From Doryteuthis pealeii (lineage: Eukaryota > Mollusca > Cephalopoda > Myopsida > Loliginidae), in contig CM042160.1 in NCBI GenBank assembly GCA_023376005.1, positions 87,891,194-87,955,193 on the forward strand: DNA of 64,000 nucleotides, given 5' to 3'. A program made the translations under genes and the position numbers. Of this stretch, positions 21,717-34,485 are shown piece after piece. The notes beneath the pieces were generated by a model. That model was given only the letters and a program-made list of their open reading frames with translations. It was not told where the DNA came from and did no database searches. The number at the start of each line of letters is the position of its first letter. Positions within the stretch are counted from its first letter, which is position 1.

Positions 21717-22161
21717 TCGATCCCCCATTTCTTTTTATTTTACCGCCGTTATCTTCTCTCTTTTCTTTCTTTTTTTGATAGAAGATGCGCATGTTAAAAA
21801 TACAAGGAAATAATATTTCTAACATGCGTATTTATTATTTGGGAATTAAAGATATTCCTCCTCCCCCAAATATGACGTCAAATTTTTTTCCATAGGTATT
21901 TATTTTGTATAATTTCTTGTTTCTTAGACGAACGACTGTTTAATAAAAAATTGTAAATGTTTCTTTTTATTTTGTAATTAATATTATTCATTATTTGCTT
22001 GTCACTTCAAATGTATTTCCTTTTCTTACGGAAAACTTGCTTATTTAGTTTTAAATATTTTTCAGTTAAATTATTTTATTTTATCTTTTTAATGCGTTTT
22101 TAAAAGATGTATTCGCAATGCATTGCAAAACGTACACACACACACATATATACACACACAT

Positions 22162-22241
<80 letters not shown>

Positions 22242-22371
22242 TGAATTCTAAACTGAAACCAGAACGTAATAGTTAAAAAGAATCCCATAAATTCATATGT
22301 AATTTTCAGAAAATTGTCTTCAAGAAAATTAACTGCTGAGTTGATTTAAAATTGAATTTTATATGAAATAA

Positions 22372-22410
<39 letters not shown>

Positions 22411-23417
22411 TACGACATTAAATTGCTTACTTCCTTGAAAATTCACAAGTAAGAAATCTAATATTTCAAGTAAGATTTACAAAAAAAAGATTCTCCCATA
22501 TTTGAATTTAATTTTTTTACAGCTTCTATTATATATTGAGAGAAAAATTCTTTTAATTTATTCATAGTTTTTAAAAAATTTAATTTAAAATAAATTTTTT
22601 AACGTAAATATAAGAATTTTAAAAGAAAATCTATAGCGTAAAAATGTTACGTTAGGAAAATTTGTGAGTTTGCTTTTATCAGCAGTTTACTTATTATTTG
22701 TCTGGATAATCCACTTAGAGTTTATTTTTATTTGTTATCTTTTGAGAACTAACAACAAAAATCTACCATTGACTAATTTTAGCCCCCGATTAAAGATTAG
22801 CTTTTGAATAGACCCGTTTATGACAGCATGGCTGGTTACGTGGCTTTACAACTCGTACTCTCCTCCTCAATGACGTTATTTTAATTTTGGCCTCTTTTTT
22901 CTCCCCCCCCACAAAAAAATTGATTATTTAAAAAGGGATAGAAACAAATTGTTTTTTTTTTTTAAACTGGCTTGATTTTTACTTAAATACTTTTTGAAAA
23001 ATATGACAATCTTTTCTTAGAACCTAACATTTTCACCTTTTTTTCATGCGATGCGCTTTTTTTTTTTTTTTTTTTTTTTTTTTTGAAGCTACTAGAAGCC
23101 GTATCGATTTATTTTATTTTTTGTGCTAACCAATATGGAATTGTGCTTTGTTGACAACATATTGTAACGAGAAATAATGTGGGCAAACCAAAATAATGAT
23201 AATGTCGGGAGCGAACTACGCTCGACACATTCACTAGGCGACCAGTGCGCGTTTAATTAATAAATGCTTGCAAGTCACTTGTGTCATAAATTGACATAAA
23301 AAACAACATATTTAAATCATTTAATAGTGAAATGATATTTTAAGTGTTTTATACTCTTGTAGTGAACTGCGTATATTCAGTCAGTTACCGTTTCTCTTAT
23401 ATTTTTGTAGTGCTTAA

Positions 23418-23630
23418 ATTATTTTGGCTCAGGGTGTTGTGTTTACTCCTAAGCATTTTCTTCAAGGCTGCACTGGTGGTGGTCATAAAATCGGGGAACG
23501 GTTTATTGTTCTAGTTCTCTGTTGTATAGCATTCTTTACACACAAGCCGATTCAATATGTCTTAGTCCGTGGTCATGTCGAACTACTTCAAGAGCAATTT
23601 CGAATTCCTGCTGAAGAATTCTGTTAACAA
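23418..23630 (+). other. GC-richer open frame of about 70 codons, unassigned
   Basis: Open from 23418 to TAA, lacking an ATG near its start. Its content (GVVFTPKHFLQGCTGGG, then a hydrophobic FIVLVLCCIAFF) stands out from the surrounding AT-rich intron-like DNA. A possible acceptor (GGCTCAG) ends at 23432. It could be a further exon of the candidate small gene or an old pseudogene. No family is recognised. Confidence 0.2.
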
Positions 23631-25282
23631 AATATGAACTGAAGGAACTGCTTGGACAGAACAAGAAACTACCAGGTCTTTTTTTAAAATCATTAGACCT
23701 ATATAGCGTCTGTTATTCTTTTACTTTTTATAATCTTTGTTTGTCCCAGACCTTTTTAATGTTGCTAATTTATTAATTTGGAATTATATATACATATATA
23801 TATATCTATCTATCTATATCTATATATATATCTTAGCAAACCGGTGTTTCTAGGAACATTTTTATTTGAGTTTTATTTTCTTCTTGCTTCTAGTCTAGTC
23901 GATGCAAATGCTAGTATTAAACTTTAACTTCCTATTTTGTGATATCTACAAAATATAAATAATGCACTTGTATAATGACTGCTCTCACCTATTTGTAGCA
24001 TTTCTTAATTATTATATAGTTGGTTCTCATGACCAAATTTTATTTATTTAACTATATCGTTTCTTTTGCAGTCCTCTCGTTATTATTTTTTTGACTTTTA
24101 CAGTTTAATGTGTAATTAATTTCTGTTACTCGATACACACGGTAACATTTACTACAGACAATGTAGTTACCAGTTATTAACAGAACGACGTATTTTGAAG
24201 CCACCTTCTTCTTAGTTAAAACAAATTAATTGGTATCCAAGTTACATATAAATCTTTTATCAGAGTACCTACGCCTAAAAAATTTCTCTTGTGAATAGTT
24301 TTTGAAAATGTTACCATCACAACTTCCCAACTAGTCATTTCCTTTTTTTTCTTTTTTTCTTTTTTTTTAATGTATATGTAACTTTAATAATACGTAAGAC
24401 TAAAAAGTATGATGTTTATTGTTTAAACACACCGAAAAAAAGATGTAAACTATTGTTTATTTTATTTATTTATACTTCGTTTTTACTTCCAACAGGATAT
24501 TTTGCTTAAAAAAAATTTTTTAGATATAAAATGGCAAAATATTTTGTGTCCACGAAATTTTAATTTTAGAAATATAACCAATTTCTATCTTTTTAATTTA
24601 TTCTATTTTAAACATTTTTGAAAAAAAAAAAAAAAAAATGTAATAAAATATTTTTGACAAATGATTAACGAATGTTAATGATAAATTAATATTTCACTTT
24701 TTTTTTTTTTTTTTAATATTCGTTGACAAAAACATTTTTTTTGTAATCTTGAATCTAAAGACATTTTTTATTAGCTTTTATTTGTTTCTTTAATAATTTC
24801 GTTTAAATTTATCTTTTTATATATTTGTTATTCAAATATTTTAGTAAGAAAAACTAGTGTTAATTTTTTTCTCTTTCTTTTACCATTCTTTCTTTAACCT
24901 AAAACCACTGTCACAGTCTGCTAGCTTGATAATAACGCTAAAAATAGTGATTCTTTTTCTTGTTTTTTGTCCCTATTAAGTTGATACAACTACTTAATGT
25001 CTCTTAAGTTAAAATGATTTTCATTTAACGGTTTATTTTTTTATTTTTTCTGTTTAAATTTTCTTATTTTGAGATAAATGCACATTTTTTTTTTATTGAA
25101 TCTTTTTTTTACTAACAAGTTCGAAGATAAAATTGACGAACCCTCCATTTTTATCCCCCTTTAATCGGTTTATTAATTAAAATTAGATATAATAACATAC
25201 TAAAACAAAAATTATATATTAGTTTGCTATATTTGTAATTAAAAAGTGCTCTATATCTGTCATAGAGCTTCTTTTTTAATTT

Positions 25283-25545
25283 TTTTTATAATGATAATGA
25301 AATTTATTGCGTACAATGCTCAGGTGCACCACAACTCATCAGTCTCATGTCTAATACATAGAATAATGTATTAGTGTCAGGAACATGAATAGTGTACAAT
25401 AATAATATACGTGTGCGTGCGTGCATATGTGTGTGGATGGGAGTATCAGGTATAGCGTTGGCGGATTACAGGAAGCATGGAGTCTTTGAAAGACGCAGTA
25501 TTTCAGCAGCCTACAACTGAAGCAGGCAGTTTATTCCATGAAATA
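25283..25545 (-). pseudogene. LINE 3' end, second copy
   Basis: Minus-strand copy of the 13.07-kb LINE tail, ending with the same AATAAATTTCATTAT signal; coding part damaged. Confidence 0.65.
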
Positions 25546-25855
25546 TTAAGCTTAGCTTAGTTGTGGCACAAAACCAGAAGTATTGGACACTCAGTGAGGA
25601 TCGAACTCATTAACAATGGTCTGCTAATTTAGCTTGCTAGCCATTACATCACATGATATAGCATGTATTTGTCTCATATATATTATATATATATATATAT
25701 ATATATTAAATAAATAATAAAGAGTACTCAATATCATTGATAGAGCATCACATAGTTATGATTAAGCTTAGCTGTGGCACCCAGTGTGAATAGAACTCAC
25801 TAATAATAGTATGCTAATCTAGATTGCTAGCAATTACACCATGTGATATATATTA
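25546..25855 (-). mobile_element. SINE family G, two copies around (TA)n
   Basis: Minus strand at 25548-25680 and 25764-25855: tRNA-like TGTAATGGCTAGCAAGCTA and B-box GAGTTCGATCCTC, then GGTGCC/CTGG and a CTAAGCT tail. (TA)n at 25680-25707 separates them. Other copies: 34612-34700, 56920-57030, 60133-60215 (all minus). Confidence 0.65.
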
Positions 25856-25857
25856 TG

Positions 25858-26298
25858 GGTTAAATCCTACTTAATGGACATAAATTCCACCATCGTATGT
25901 CACTCCCACGAAAAAAAAAAATACTAAAAATCAAGGAATTAACTGAATTTAATGAAATTTTCAGTGTTGATACATTAATGAATAAAAGATATAATGCACC
26001 AGTTATTTTATTTAAAAACTTTTACATTTTTTAAGGTCAATTAACTTTAAACCATGTATGTTTGTGAATCTATGTTACACCTCAAAGATACGTGTTTCAA
26101 AGATAACTGACCTGAAAAAACGTAAGAGTTTTTGAATAAAATAACTGGTGCATTATATCTTTTATTCATTAATGTATCAACACTGAAAATTTGATTAAAT
26201 TCGGTTAGTTCCTTGAATTTTAGTATTTTTTTTTTTTTTTTCTTTCGGTGTGGTGACATATGATGGTGGAATTTATGTCCGTTAAATATGATTTAACA
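25858..26298. mobile_element. MITE family H, complete, arms near 190 bp
   Basis: GGTTAAATCCTACTTAATGG ... inverse, target duplication ATATTATG (25850-25857, 26299-26306). Arms include AAAGATATAATGCACCAGTT. Almost wholly palindromic. Confidence 0.85.
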
Positions 26299-26334
26299 AT
26301 ATTATGTTTGTTAGTGTATACTTGGACAACCCTA

Positions 26335-26435
26335 CTTTGTAACTGTCAGTTTCTTTCCTATGCGATATTCAGACCAACAGTCTGGTTTGAAGATTGCATA
26401 GGCATGAAATTGACAGTTTCCAAGTGCCATTGACT
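26335..26435. repeat. Imperfect hairpin of about 100 bp
   Basis: AACTGTCAGTTTC ... CCTATGC...CAGACCA folds on TGGTTTGAAG...GCATAGG...GAAATTGACAG with a short loop at about 26378. Its nature is unknown. Confidence 0.55.
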
Positions 26436-26511
26436 TGGTATATGCTACCCCCTAACTTGTATGTGTATGTATTTTTCTTAGATATTTTTTTCTTATTTAT
26501 AAGATACAACA

Positions 26512-26907
26512 TCTATTAATAATGGAGATTCGCTTCCAGCTTTTGTCTGTAACAAAAACTACGTCACTGCTTATGTCACTATACCCGTCATAAATCGTCA
26601 TAACATAGAATAAACACACTCAAAATTTGAGCATGCAACATTAGACAGTCCTCATTGTTTTTTAAAACAAGTTTTAATAAATACATCACTGGTATTATAT
26701 ATCTATATATAGTTTGTTTTATTTTAATACATATTTAAAGTTTACATTTCAAATTGTTTTATTTTTTAATCCTTTAATGAATTTGATGATTTTACTTACT
26801 TAGGGTACAAACTCGCTGACATTGAATTTTTACTCCCACCCCTCAGGCAATATGTTTCAAAAATTTATTTTTACATCGCCCGGAGTGCGTTTTTTATTTT
26901 GTACTCG
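26512..26907 (+). mobile_element. Helitron family 2, decayed 3' end
   Basis: Starts TCTATTAATAATGGAGATTC after A; the hairpin GCCCGGAGTGCG and the terminal tetranucleotide (CTCG rather than CTAG) are mutated. Confidence 0.65.
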
Positions 26908-26955
26908 TTCTGTTAATATTTATCTAATTTTATTTATAAACACGAATGAATTTTT

Positions 26956-27457
26956 GGTAATTTATGAGGAAGTGTGTCCCAGTTTCCTGCCTAAAATATT
27001 GCTACCCGGTGACTATTAAAATAACGACCCAGCTCAGTCTATTCAAAACTATCCATCTTCATATCCATCTATCTATCTATCTCAATTTGTTCATATTTAT
27101 CTATATTACTTTAAATACTAAGATTTTTTTTTATTGATGTTTGTTTAATGTCTTGTTTTTAGTTTAAATAAACAAGAATTATGACAAAAAAAGATGCACC
27201 CCCCCACCAAATACATTTACTTGTCAAAAATATCTATATCTTCATTTGTTCATATCTATCTATATTATTTTGTTTGTTTATCTATCTATCTATCTCAGTC
27301 TATTCCAAACTATATATCCATCTTCATATCTAAACAAGAATTACGACAAATTATGATAAATAAACAAGAATTATGACGAGCTGGGGTTGTTGTTTTGATA
27401 GTGACCGGGTAGCAATTTTTGAGGCAGGAGACCGGACGCACTTCCTCATAAATTACC
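26956..27457. mobile_element. MITE family A
   Basis: Target duplication GAATTTTT (26948-26955, 27458-27465). Confidence 0.85.
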
Positions 27458-27711
27458 GAATTTTTGTTAAAGTGACTTGAATAACAGCTGTTAAAAAAAT
27501 TCTCAACACCTTCCAAGTTTATGGGCACTAACACTTAAATAAGGGGGAAAAAAAATCTTGTTTCATCTTAGAATTATTGTAGGATCAAGAAATGTTTTTA
27601 TTGTACAAAATCCATTTATACCCCCACCCAATATATTAATTACAATGAGATACAGAGATTGACCCCCCCCCAAAAAAAATGCAATCAAGATTTGTGCTAT
27701 ATATATTTATT

Positions 27712-27999
27712 GGTAATCTGAATATTAGCTACATGAATGAGAGTAATCTCCCTTGTTTGTTTCACTTTGAGGAAGCCTTATGTTTTGGTTGACCATTTTA
27801 ATTTCACCGTAAATCTACACTAAAAATACGAATTTGTTTGAATCAATAAAACTGCATGTTTTAGCACAAAATATATAAGATGTGTTCTTAATAACAATTA
27901 AGTTCATTTCAAATAATGCGCAAGCACAATTAAGAACACATTTTATGATATTTACAAAGGGAGGTTACTCTCATTTATGTAGCTAATGTTCAAATTACC
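27712..27999. mobile_element. MITE family K
   Basis: GGTAATCTGAATATTAGCTA and its inverse; the interior has ATTGATTCAAACAAATTCG-type sequence in inverted pairs. A further partial copy lies at 28440-28700 and a complete one at 47064-47526. Confidence 0.65.
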
Positions 28000-28024
28000 A
28001 GAAATATATACTGCTCATGCAGAG

Positions 28025-28440
28025 GGGTTGATAAATAGGTAATTTATTTCTTACGTGGAATTTAACAAGTTTCAATTCAGTTTTCCTTCTCCTAAACTGG
28101 TTGCCTAACCTAGATTAAAGAGCCCAGTCCATCCTGTTATTTACCCATAGCTGAAGGAGAATATTTGGATTCCTGGTATTTACCAATAGATGGAGGGAGA
28201 TAGTTGGATTCATACTCCCCCCCCAAGGGTATTAGCATTATGTGAAATGCTAACAGCCTCATCCAGGATTTGAACTCGTCTTGTGTTCATTTCCTACAAT
28301 GGTAACCTGTTGGGTCCCATCTATGGGTTAGACAAAAAAATGTATTTATAAAAAAAATTGAGTATCCGTTAAGAATGAATTTATTTAAAAACTTTATTGG
28401 CTATTAAAATGACTCACTGGGGTTGATATGCCATAAAACA
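28025..28440. mobile_element. SINE family F (minus) followed by a family B 3' end (plus)
   Basis: 28025-28310 is reverse family F (CCTAAACTGGTTGCC, TACCCATAGCTG). 28311-28440 is the end of family B, from GGGTCCCATCTATGGGTTAG to the hairpin tail. Confidence 0.65.
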
Positions 28441-28794
28441 TCATAAACACGAAAATATCATAAAATGTGTTCTTAATTGTGCTTGCGCATTATTTGAAAT
28501 GAACTTAATTGTTATTAAGAACACATTTTATATTTTCCATGTTAAAACATGCAGTTGTATTGATTCAAACAAATTCGTATTTTCAATGTGGTTTTACGGT
28601 GAAATGAAAATGGCCAACCAAAACATACAGCTTTCTCAAAGTGAAACAAACAAGGAGAGGTTACTCTCATTTATGTAACTAATGTTCATATTTCCAATAT
28701 TTAGAAATCACAGAAGCGTTTATTGCCAATTATGTTTACATCCTTTTGAAGTTTGAACATCTACCTATTTTTCAATTTATATGAATTTAAGCAA

Positions 28795-29222
28795 AATTTT
28801 GAAAGTTAACCAAAATTTTCAAACTTGCAAACTATCAGGCATCATTAGACCCGTTAGGGGCTTGCTAAAAATACCAAATTCAATGTTATTTTATTAATTT
28901 TCACAGTTTTTTTTGTTTTTAATAGCTGTTTGGAGTAAAAAAAATCCCTTCAAACCCCGATTTGGAAAATTGCTCAAAGTTTTTCAACATACCACTATCA
29001 GGTAAGGTGTCTGGAACTAGAAACAACAGTTGGAATAGTAATTTCATAGTTTTAAGGGTCCGCCGGCGTTTTTAAGTTTTTTTTTACTTTCCTCAAATCA
29101 ACCTGAAAAAAGGCCTGTTTTGAAAGTTAACCAAAATTTTCAAACTTGCAAACTATCAGGCATCATTAGACCCGTTAGGGGCTTGCTAAAAATACCAAAT
29201 TCAATGTTATTTTATTAATTTT
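28795..29222 (+). repeat. Direct duplication of about 108 bp, identical copies
   Basis: 28797-28904 and 29117-29222 both run from GAAAGTTAACCAAAATTTTC to TTATTTTATTAATTTTC with no difference seen, 320 bp apart. Identity implies a recent duplication or gene conversion. Confidence 0.85.
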
Positions 29223-29329
29223 CTACATAATTGCCATTTTGTAGGTCCTGTGGCAGTTTTTGAATGCCCATGTCATACCAGCTTGGTGCTAATTTGTTGA
29301 AGTGTTGTATAGCCTGCTGCTGGACTTCA

Positions 29330-29770
29330 ATGAAACCACAGACACGTGTATATAAAAATATGACCCGTCTTTATTTTTTTTTTTTGTTTGTGGATGGTGA
29401 GGGGCGCAGAGTGTTCACAATGAAAATGCCCGGAGGAGTTGGTGACTGGAGGCGACGAGGATATGCTTATGGCTGACTCGCTGCGGACTGACTGCCCTTC
29501 GAAATCCACTAACCTTTATATACGATAAATATGCCCACGCATTTTTTTAATCTTTTGATCTGATAACGGACAGACTTCCTTTTTTTATATATTTCTTTCT
29601 TTCTCTTTATTTCTTCACCGGAAGATTTTTCTTCATATGCAACTATGGAAGGGGGGGAAATATATGGGGGGAAATAGATGTTCGTATCAACAAGCTCCCG
29701 CCAAGAGGGGTGGGCCAAAAACAAGCGAGTCCACAGTCTTCCAGCAAGCCAAACCTTCCCCTGGTCAACA
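29330..29770 (-). mobile_element. Possible LTR fragment
   Basis: On the minus strand: TGTTGACC start, TATATAAAGG TATA box (about 29521), then AATAAAGACGGG polyadenylation-like signal (about 29370), an LTR-like order. No duplication and no second copy here. 29771-30360 beyond is GC-richer and unassigned; its 210-codon frame is discussed under rejected items. Confidence 0.3.
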
Positions 29771-30372
29771 CACTCTTCGTTTTTGTTTAGCAGCTGCAAA
29801 ATCCGTCACCGTAGTCGAAATAATTTTTAGCAGTTCAAAATCACATTTCTTTACTCTGTCGTTCGTGTCAGTCAACCTGCTACTGCAACTCCCGACTGCT
29901 CAGCGCTCGACTCACATGTTATTTATGTACGTATTTACTGAAACATCCTGGCACTTCGCGTCCGTCCAGTGCCTAATTCGCATCTGTTTTTGCATGCGGG
30001 AGGACGCGGGCTTGATCCCGGCAGGCAAGACAATGTCTTGCTCTCTTTCGTTCTCCGTCAGAAGAACCATTGAACCTCATTGTCATTGCAAACTCCCTAC
30101 ATCACTTGTGGACGTTTTTTGGCATCCATGCATGACTTGCCACACACTTCTGTTAATTAATGAATTTCAATTTGTTTTAATACCTTTTGCATTCATTAAA
30201 CTGAATTTCACAATTGGTAGTAGTGTTGATTGGGGGCTTCATCAGAAACTACTGCCATGCCAAGATTGAGTGAGGCATGTGTGCATACACAGAAACCCCC
30301 CACAAGTATTGCCAATATTCATACAAATAGTTTCCCCTGTGTCCCCGGTATTTTGGAGACCTTACCTTTGGG

Positions 30373-30962
30373 TTTGGTTTGTTTTACGGCATATCAACCT
30401 CGGTGGGTCATTTAATGCCAACAAAGTTGTGAAATAAATTCATTCTTAATGCATAATACAATTTTGTTTATAAACTCATGTTTTTCTATTTAACCCATAG
30501 ATGGGACCCTAACAGGTACTACCACTCCGGGTCAAGTGGACCAGGGAGCAATGGTGATGAAGGGGTGCTCCACATTCCCCAAACCTCCAGAACTGGAACC
30601 TCACCATCAGATAGTTTAACGTCATTCCCAGGACATGTAGACCCTCAGTCACCGCCTTCTAGCACCCATATGATAAAAAGCTGTTGGGGCTTGCCATAAG
30701 GGCAATAGGGTTGGAGCAATCATATAGGTGCTAGTGCTTGACGTGACCAGCCGATTGATCGGAGGCGGCTGCTCCAACCGCCGTCTACCCCAAAATAGGG
30801 CCAAAGTGGAGTATTGCAAGTCATGAACTGCTTATCCACCTGGGTTTTATCCTTAAGCATCACGGGTCGCCACCTACGGCCAACAGGTGGCCCCATTGGG
30901 GGAGTCTTACCCCTCTGCAGAGGTGCAGTCGGTACATTCTAACGCCCCAGCCAATGGGGTGG
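30373..30962 (-). mobile_element. Family B retroposon, full length
   Basis: Target duplication CTTACCTTTGGG (30361-30372, 30963-30974). On its own strand it begins near CCCCATTGGCTGGGGCG, carries CTGCACCTCTGCAGAGGGG, TACTCCACTTTGG and GGTAGTACCTG, and ends in the shared hairpin tail plus TAAAACAAACC. The long variable target duplication shows it moves by LINE-type retroposition; no ORF. Confidence 0.85.
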
Positions 30963-31094
30963 CTTACCTTTGGGATTACTCTCATATCTTGTAGAGTCAT
31001 TAGAAAAACCTGAAATTTTGCTGAATCAGCATTTTCTGCTGATGGATGCCTTCATTTTAAAACTTTCATGATTTCACAAAAATCCTTATATATA

Positions 31095-31630
31095 CTAGCA
31101 ATAAAAAATAAAAACACCTTCCGGGCGATGTAAAAGTTAAATTTTGAAAGATATTGCCTAAGTAGTTGGGAGTTAAAAATTCAATGCCAGAGGGTTTGTA
31201 TCATAAGTAAGCAAAATCATCAAATTTGTAAAAGAAGTAAAAAAAAAAATTAAAACCATCTGAAATGGAAACTTAGTTTTAGCCCCCTCAAATAAAATGT
31301 TACATGTATCTATTAATTATTAATTGCATAATCATTTTTAATATTTTGCACATAAATTTTACACAAAATCGTAGGTATTTATTTATTTGTAAATTTTTTA
31401 GTTAACTTCTTGTTATTGTAAAAAAAAAAAAGTGACGAGAGTAAAAAAAACAATTTTTAAAATTGCTTACTCAAATTTTGAGTGTCATTTTCATTCTATT
31501 AATTAACGATTTTGACTATAAATCAAATACTAATTAATAGACTTACGCAATCATTAGAAATATTGTGACATAAGCTGTGACATAGTTTTTTTTACAGACA
31601 GAAATACACCCAATCTCCATTATCAATAGA
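31095..31630 (-). mobile_element. Helitron family 2
   Basis: Minus strand runs from TCTATTGATAATGGAGATT to hairpin CGCCCGGAAGGTG and CTAG, between A and T. Confidence 0.75.
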
Positions 31631-31632
31631 TA

Positions 31633-31935
31633 CTAGCAAAAGTACCCGCTCCATGACCGGACTTTTAAAAAAATTAGGAACACCAGAATAGGTGAGAGAT
31701 TCAGAGCTGAATGGCATAGACTGCCATTTTGTTCACTAAACTGCTGGTATACGGATAGTTCTGCAAATTGGTTCATTTTGGTTTAATTAATTAATTATAT
31801 CCCTTAATCAGTAAAAATCAATAACTAATTTTGGCATGTTTCTTAGTTAGAACAATATTAATGTGTATGCAAGATTTTGAATCTGAGTGACCTCCCATTG
31901 TGGAGTTATACATCGACACGTACATACCAAACTTC

Positions 31936-31940
<5 letters not shown>
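31633..31940 (-). mobile_element. Helitron-like element of a third family
   Basis: Minus-strand 3' end GTCATGGAGCGGGTACTTTTGC-type sequence ending CTAG, placed two bases from the family 2 element; the 5' side has TATAAAGGAAGTTTGGTATG merging into (TA)n, so the TC start is not resolved. Confidence 0.4.

Positions 31941-32025
<85 letters not shown>
31940..32025. repeat. (TA)n then poly-T
   Basis: Long TA run followed by a T run. 32026-32300 is unassigned apart from an A run at 32150-32171. Confidence 0.95.
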
Positions 32026-32319
32026 CTCTCCACTGGCTAGAAATTAATGAAATTTGATACCCTTATAGACTTTTTGTCAAGGAATCTAAATATTCCTTTA
32101 GAATTTATAGGGAGAAACCAAAAAGTAGATATTAGAAGCTTTCTAGTAAAAAAAAAAAAAAAAAAAAAAAAGTTTTAGGTGGCTGAACAGATGGAAAAAT
32201 TGAAAATATCATCTTTTAGCCCCCCCCCCCAAAGTAGCGAAAGGTGACATATTTGGAAAACCAGAGCATTTGGCCAATAAATGCCAATGGGTTTCATTAA
32301 CTATCTCTCAAAGTTACCA

Positions 32320-32859
32320 CAGCCCTGTTGGCTGGGGCTTTAGAATACACTAACTGCACCTCTTCAGAGGGGTAAGAGCCCCCTCAATGGGGTCACCTGT
32401 AGGTGTTGACCTGTGAGGATTCAGGACAGAATCCTGGTGGCTGAGCAGTCCATGACATACAACACTCCACTTTGGCCCATACTTGGGTTAGACTGGTGGT
32501 TGGTTCTCCGATCAATCGGCTGGTCACATCAAGTCCTAGCACCTAGATATTGTCCTTATGGCAAGCCCCAACCGTTTTTATCATATATGTTAGGAGGTGG
32601 TAGATGAGGGTCTTAATGTCCTGGTATGATCTTAAAGTCTATTTGGTGAAGTTCCAGTTCTGAAGGTCTGGGGAATGTGGAGTACCCCTTCATCACCATT
32701 ACTCCCAGGTCCACTCTGACCCGGAGTGGTAGTACCTGTTAGAGTTCCATCTATGGGTTAAAAAGAAAAAAACTTGAGTACCCATCAAGAATGAATAAAA
32801 CAAAGACGTCTTCGACATAGAATAACCCAACAAGGGTTGACATGCCGTAAAATCCAACC
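32320..32859 (+). mobile_element. Family B retroposon
   Basis: Flanked by CTCAAAGTTACCA (32307-32319) and CTCAAAGCTACCA (32860-32872), one mismatch. Tail variant AATAACCCAACAAGGGTTG. Confidence 0.8.
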
Positions 32860-33243
32860 CTCAAAGCTACCAATTTTATGCCCCTTAATAGTTTTTTTCT
32901 TAAAAATTCTGATTTCTGGTAATTTTGCAATTATGACCTTCTAATATTGACTCCTGCTAAAGGTGATGAAGTCCAGAGGTAACAAAACATTGGAAAAACA
33001 TTACATGGTATTTAGGGAGTTTTAGGTTTTAACAACTCGTTTTATTTCAATTTTTATGGGTGTTTTGATTATGCATTGCAAAATTTTAAAGAAAAATGCA
33101 AATTCAGCCCAACTCTGCCACTAAAGCAAAATTTTCCATATTGCATCAATATTTCTTCAAGATTTTAAAAGCCCTGAAAGGGAAACAAAGATCTGAATTT
33201 ATTATCATTTCAATTGGAATACAAGATAAGTCCTTTATATATA

Positions 33244-33886
33244 CTAGCAAATATATGCACCCTCCGGGTGCAAGTATCTAAGTTTTAATATAATAAAATA
33301 TCATGTTAAATTAGAAAGGCTAATGAAACTGAATAAGAATTCAGATAAAAATATTTGGAACAGAGGGGGTATAATCGGAAAATAGAACAACTTTGAAACT
33401 AACTCTTCCATCATTTTTCATTACTCCCGTCTTTCAGTGGTAAATTTTCCTAATTTAACTATTTAGTTAAAATAGGAAGTAAATAATAATATTACAGTTA
33501 TTTCTTCTTGTTAATCGATTTCTTTTAAGATTTATCCCGAGATTTTTGCTCATATTCATTAAGATAAAACCAAACAATTAGAAAATCAATAATACTAAAC
33601 ATATATTTATTAAAATCAAATTTTTAAGATCAATATGCAAATTAGCCTTCCCATTCACACTGTGAACCGCTATTTTGTTGTGTATATAAATACAATTGCA
33701 TGTTATTAGTATGTAGATATGGTCAACAGTCTTAATGATGTAAAACAATTTTACTAATAATTGAGGTTTAAATAAAAAAATAAAATCATGGAGAATGTGG
33801 TGTAAATAACAAAAGGAATTGTGACTTGTATAGTAATATAGTTTCGGTTACATAGAGACAAGCCCACAATCTCCATTATAATAAGA
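33244..33886 (-). mobile_element. Helitron family 1, complete
   Basis: Minus strand TCTTATTATAATGGAGATT ... hairpin GCACCCGGAGGGTGC ... CTAG, between A and T. 643 bp, no ORF. Confidence 0.8.
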
Positions 33887-33895
33887 TATATATAT

Positions 33896-34327
33896 GTGGT
33901 GGAGATGTGAGGAACAATAGAACAAAACTCAGACAAAAGCGTGTAGGATATTTCGCTGCTGCTTTGATCAAATTTCTCTCCAAGAAGGCCACCCACCTCC
34001 GCCCCTAACCTGTTTCTTTTACAATATCTCTCTCTACTTTCTCACTGCTAACTATCTCTATCTTTCTCCCCTTCTGATTTCCTTCTCTTCCTCTCCATTG
34101 ATTCCTGCTTGACCATTCAAAACCTCTCCTCACTAACACTTACCCACCCACTTGACCTCCTCTCCTATCCACCTCCTCCCGCCACACTCCCCTTCTATAA
34201 AACACTTGTATGAAAACCTGATAATTCATTAAAATGATTGATGATGCCGAGCTCAAAGCTCTAGTGAAATATATCCTACACACTTTTGTCTGAGTTTTGT
34301 TCTTTTGTTCCTCACATCTCCATCACG
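33896..34327. repeat. Inverted-repeat element between (TA)n tracts
   Basis: Arms of about 60 bp (GATGTGAGGAACAATAGAAC and inverse) enclose C/T-rich sequence. The right arm has a TTGATGATGCC ... GTGAAATATATCC string resembling the ribozyme-type cores; (TA)n follows at 34358-34404. Confidence 0.65.
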
Positions 34328-34358
34328 TTCTATCGAATTCATTCCTATCCTCTTTCCA

Positions 34359-34406
<48 letters not shown>

Positions 34407-34454
34407 AGTCCATGTATGCTTCTTTGTTAGTATATGTGGTGAGTATTGGAAAAA

Positions 34455-34485
<31 letters not shown>

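Larger units (their letters stand above)
20696..25280. other. AT-rich, repeat-poor stretch
   Basis: Apart from the two ORF islands and the ribozyme-like core at 21.2 kb, this stretch holds mainly simple sequence: (TA)n at 21077-21105, (AAT)n near 20908, a (CA)n/(TA)n run at 22133-22238, and poly-T at 22375-22405 and 23059-23084. It has noticeably fewer dispersed repeats than any other 4.5 kb of the window. It is compatible with a first intron or intergenic DNA. Confidence 0.6.

Noticed and set aside
29637..30269. 210-codon open frame, the longest outside the main gene
   Set aside because: No recognisable domain, no splice or promoter context, low-complexity start, and it overlaps an LTR-like structure on the other strand. 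The open length is explained by locally higher GC.
30478..30699. Frames such as FYLTHRWDPNRYYHSGSSGP found at 30.5 and 54.1 kb
   Set aside because: They lie inside family B retroposons and only recur because the repeat recurs.
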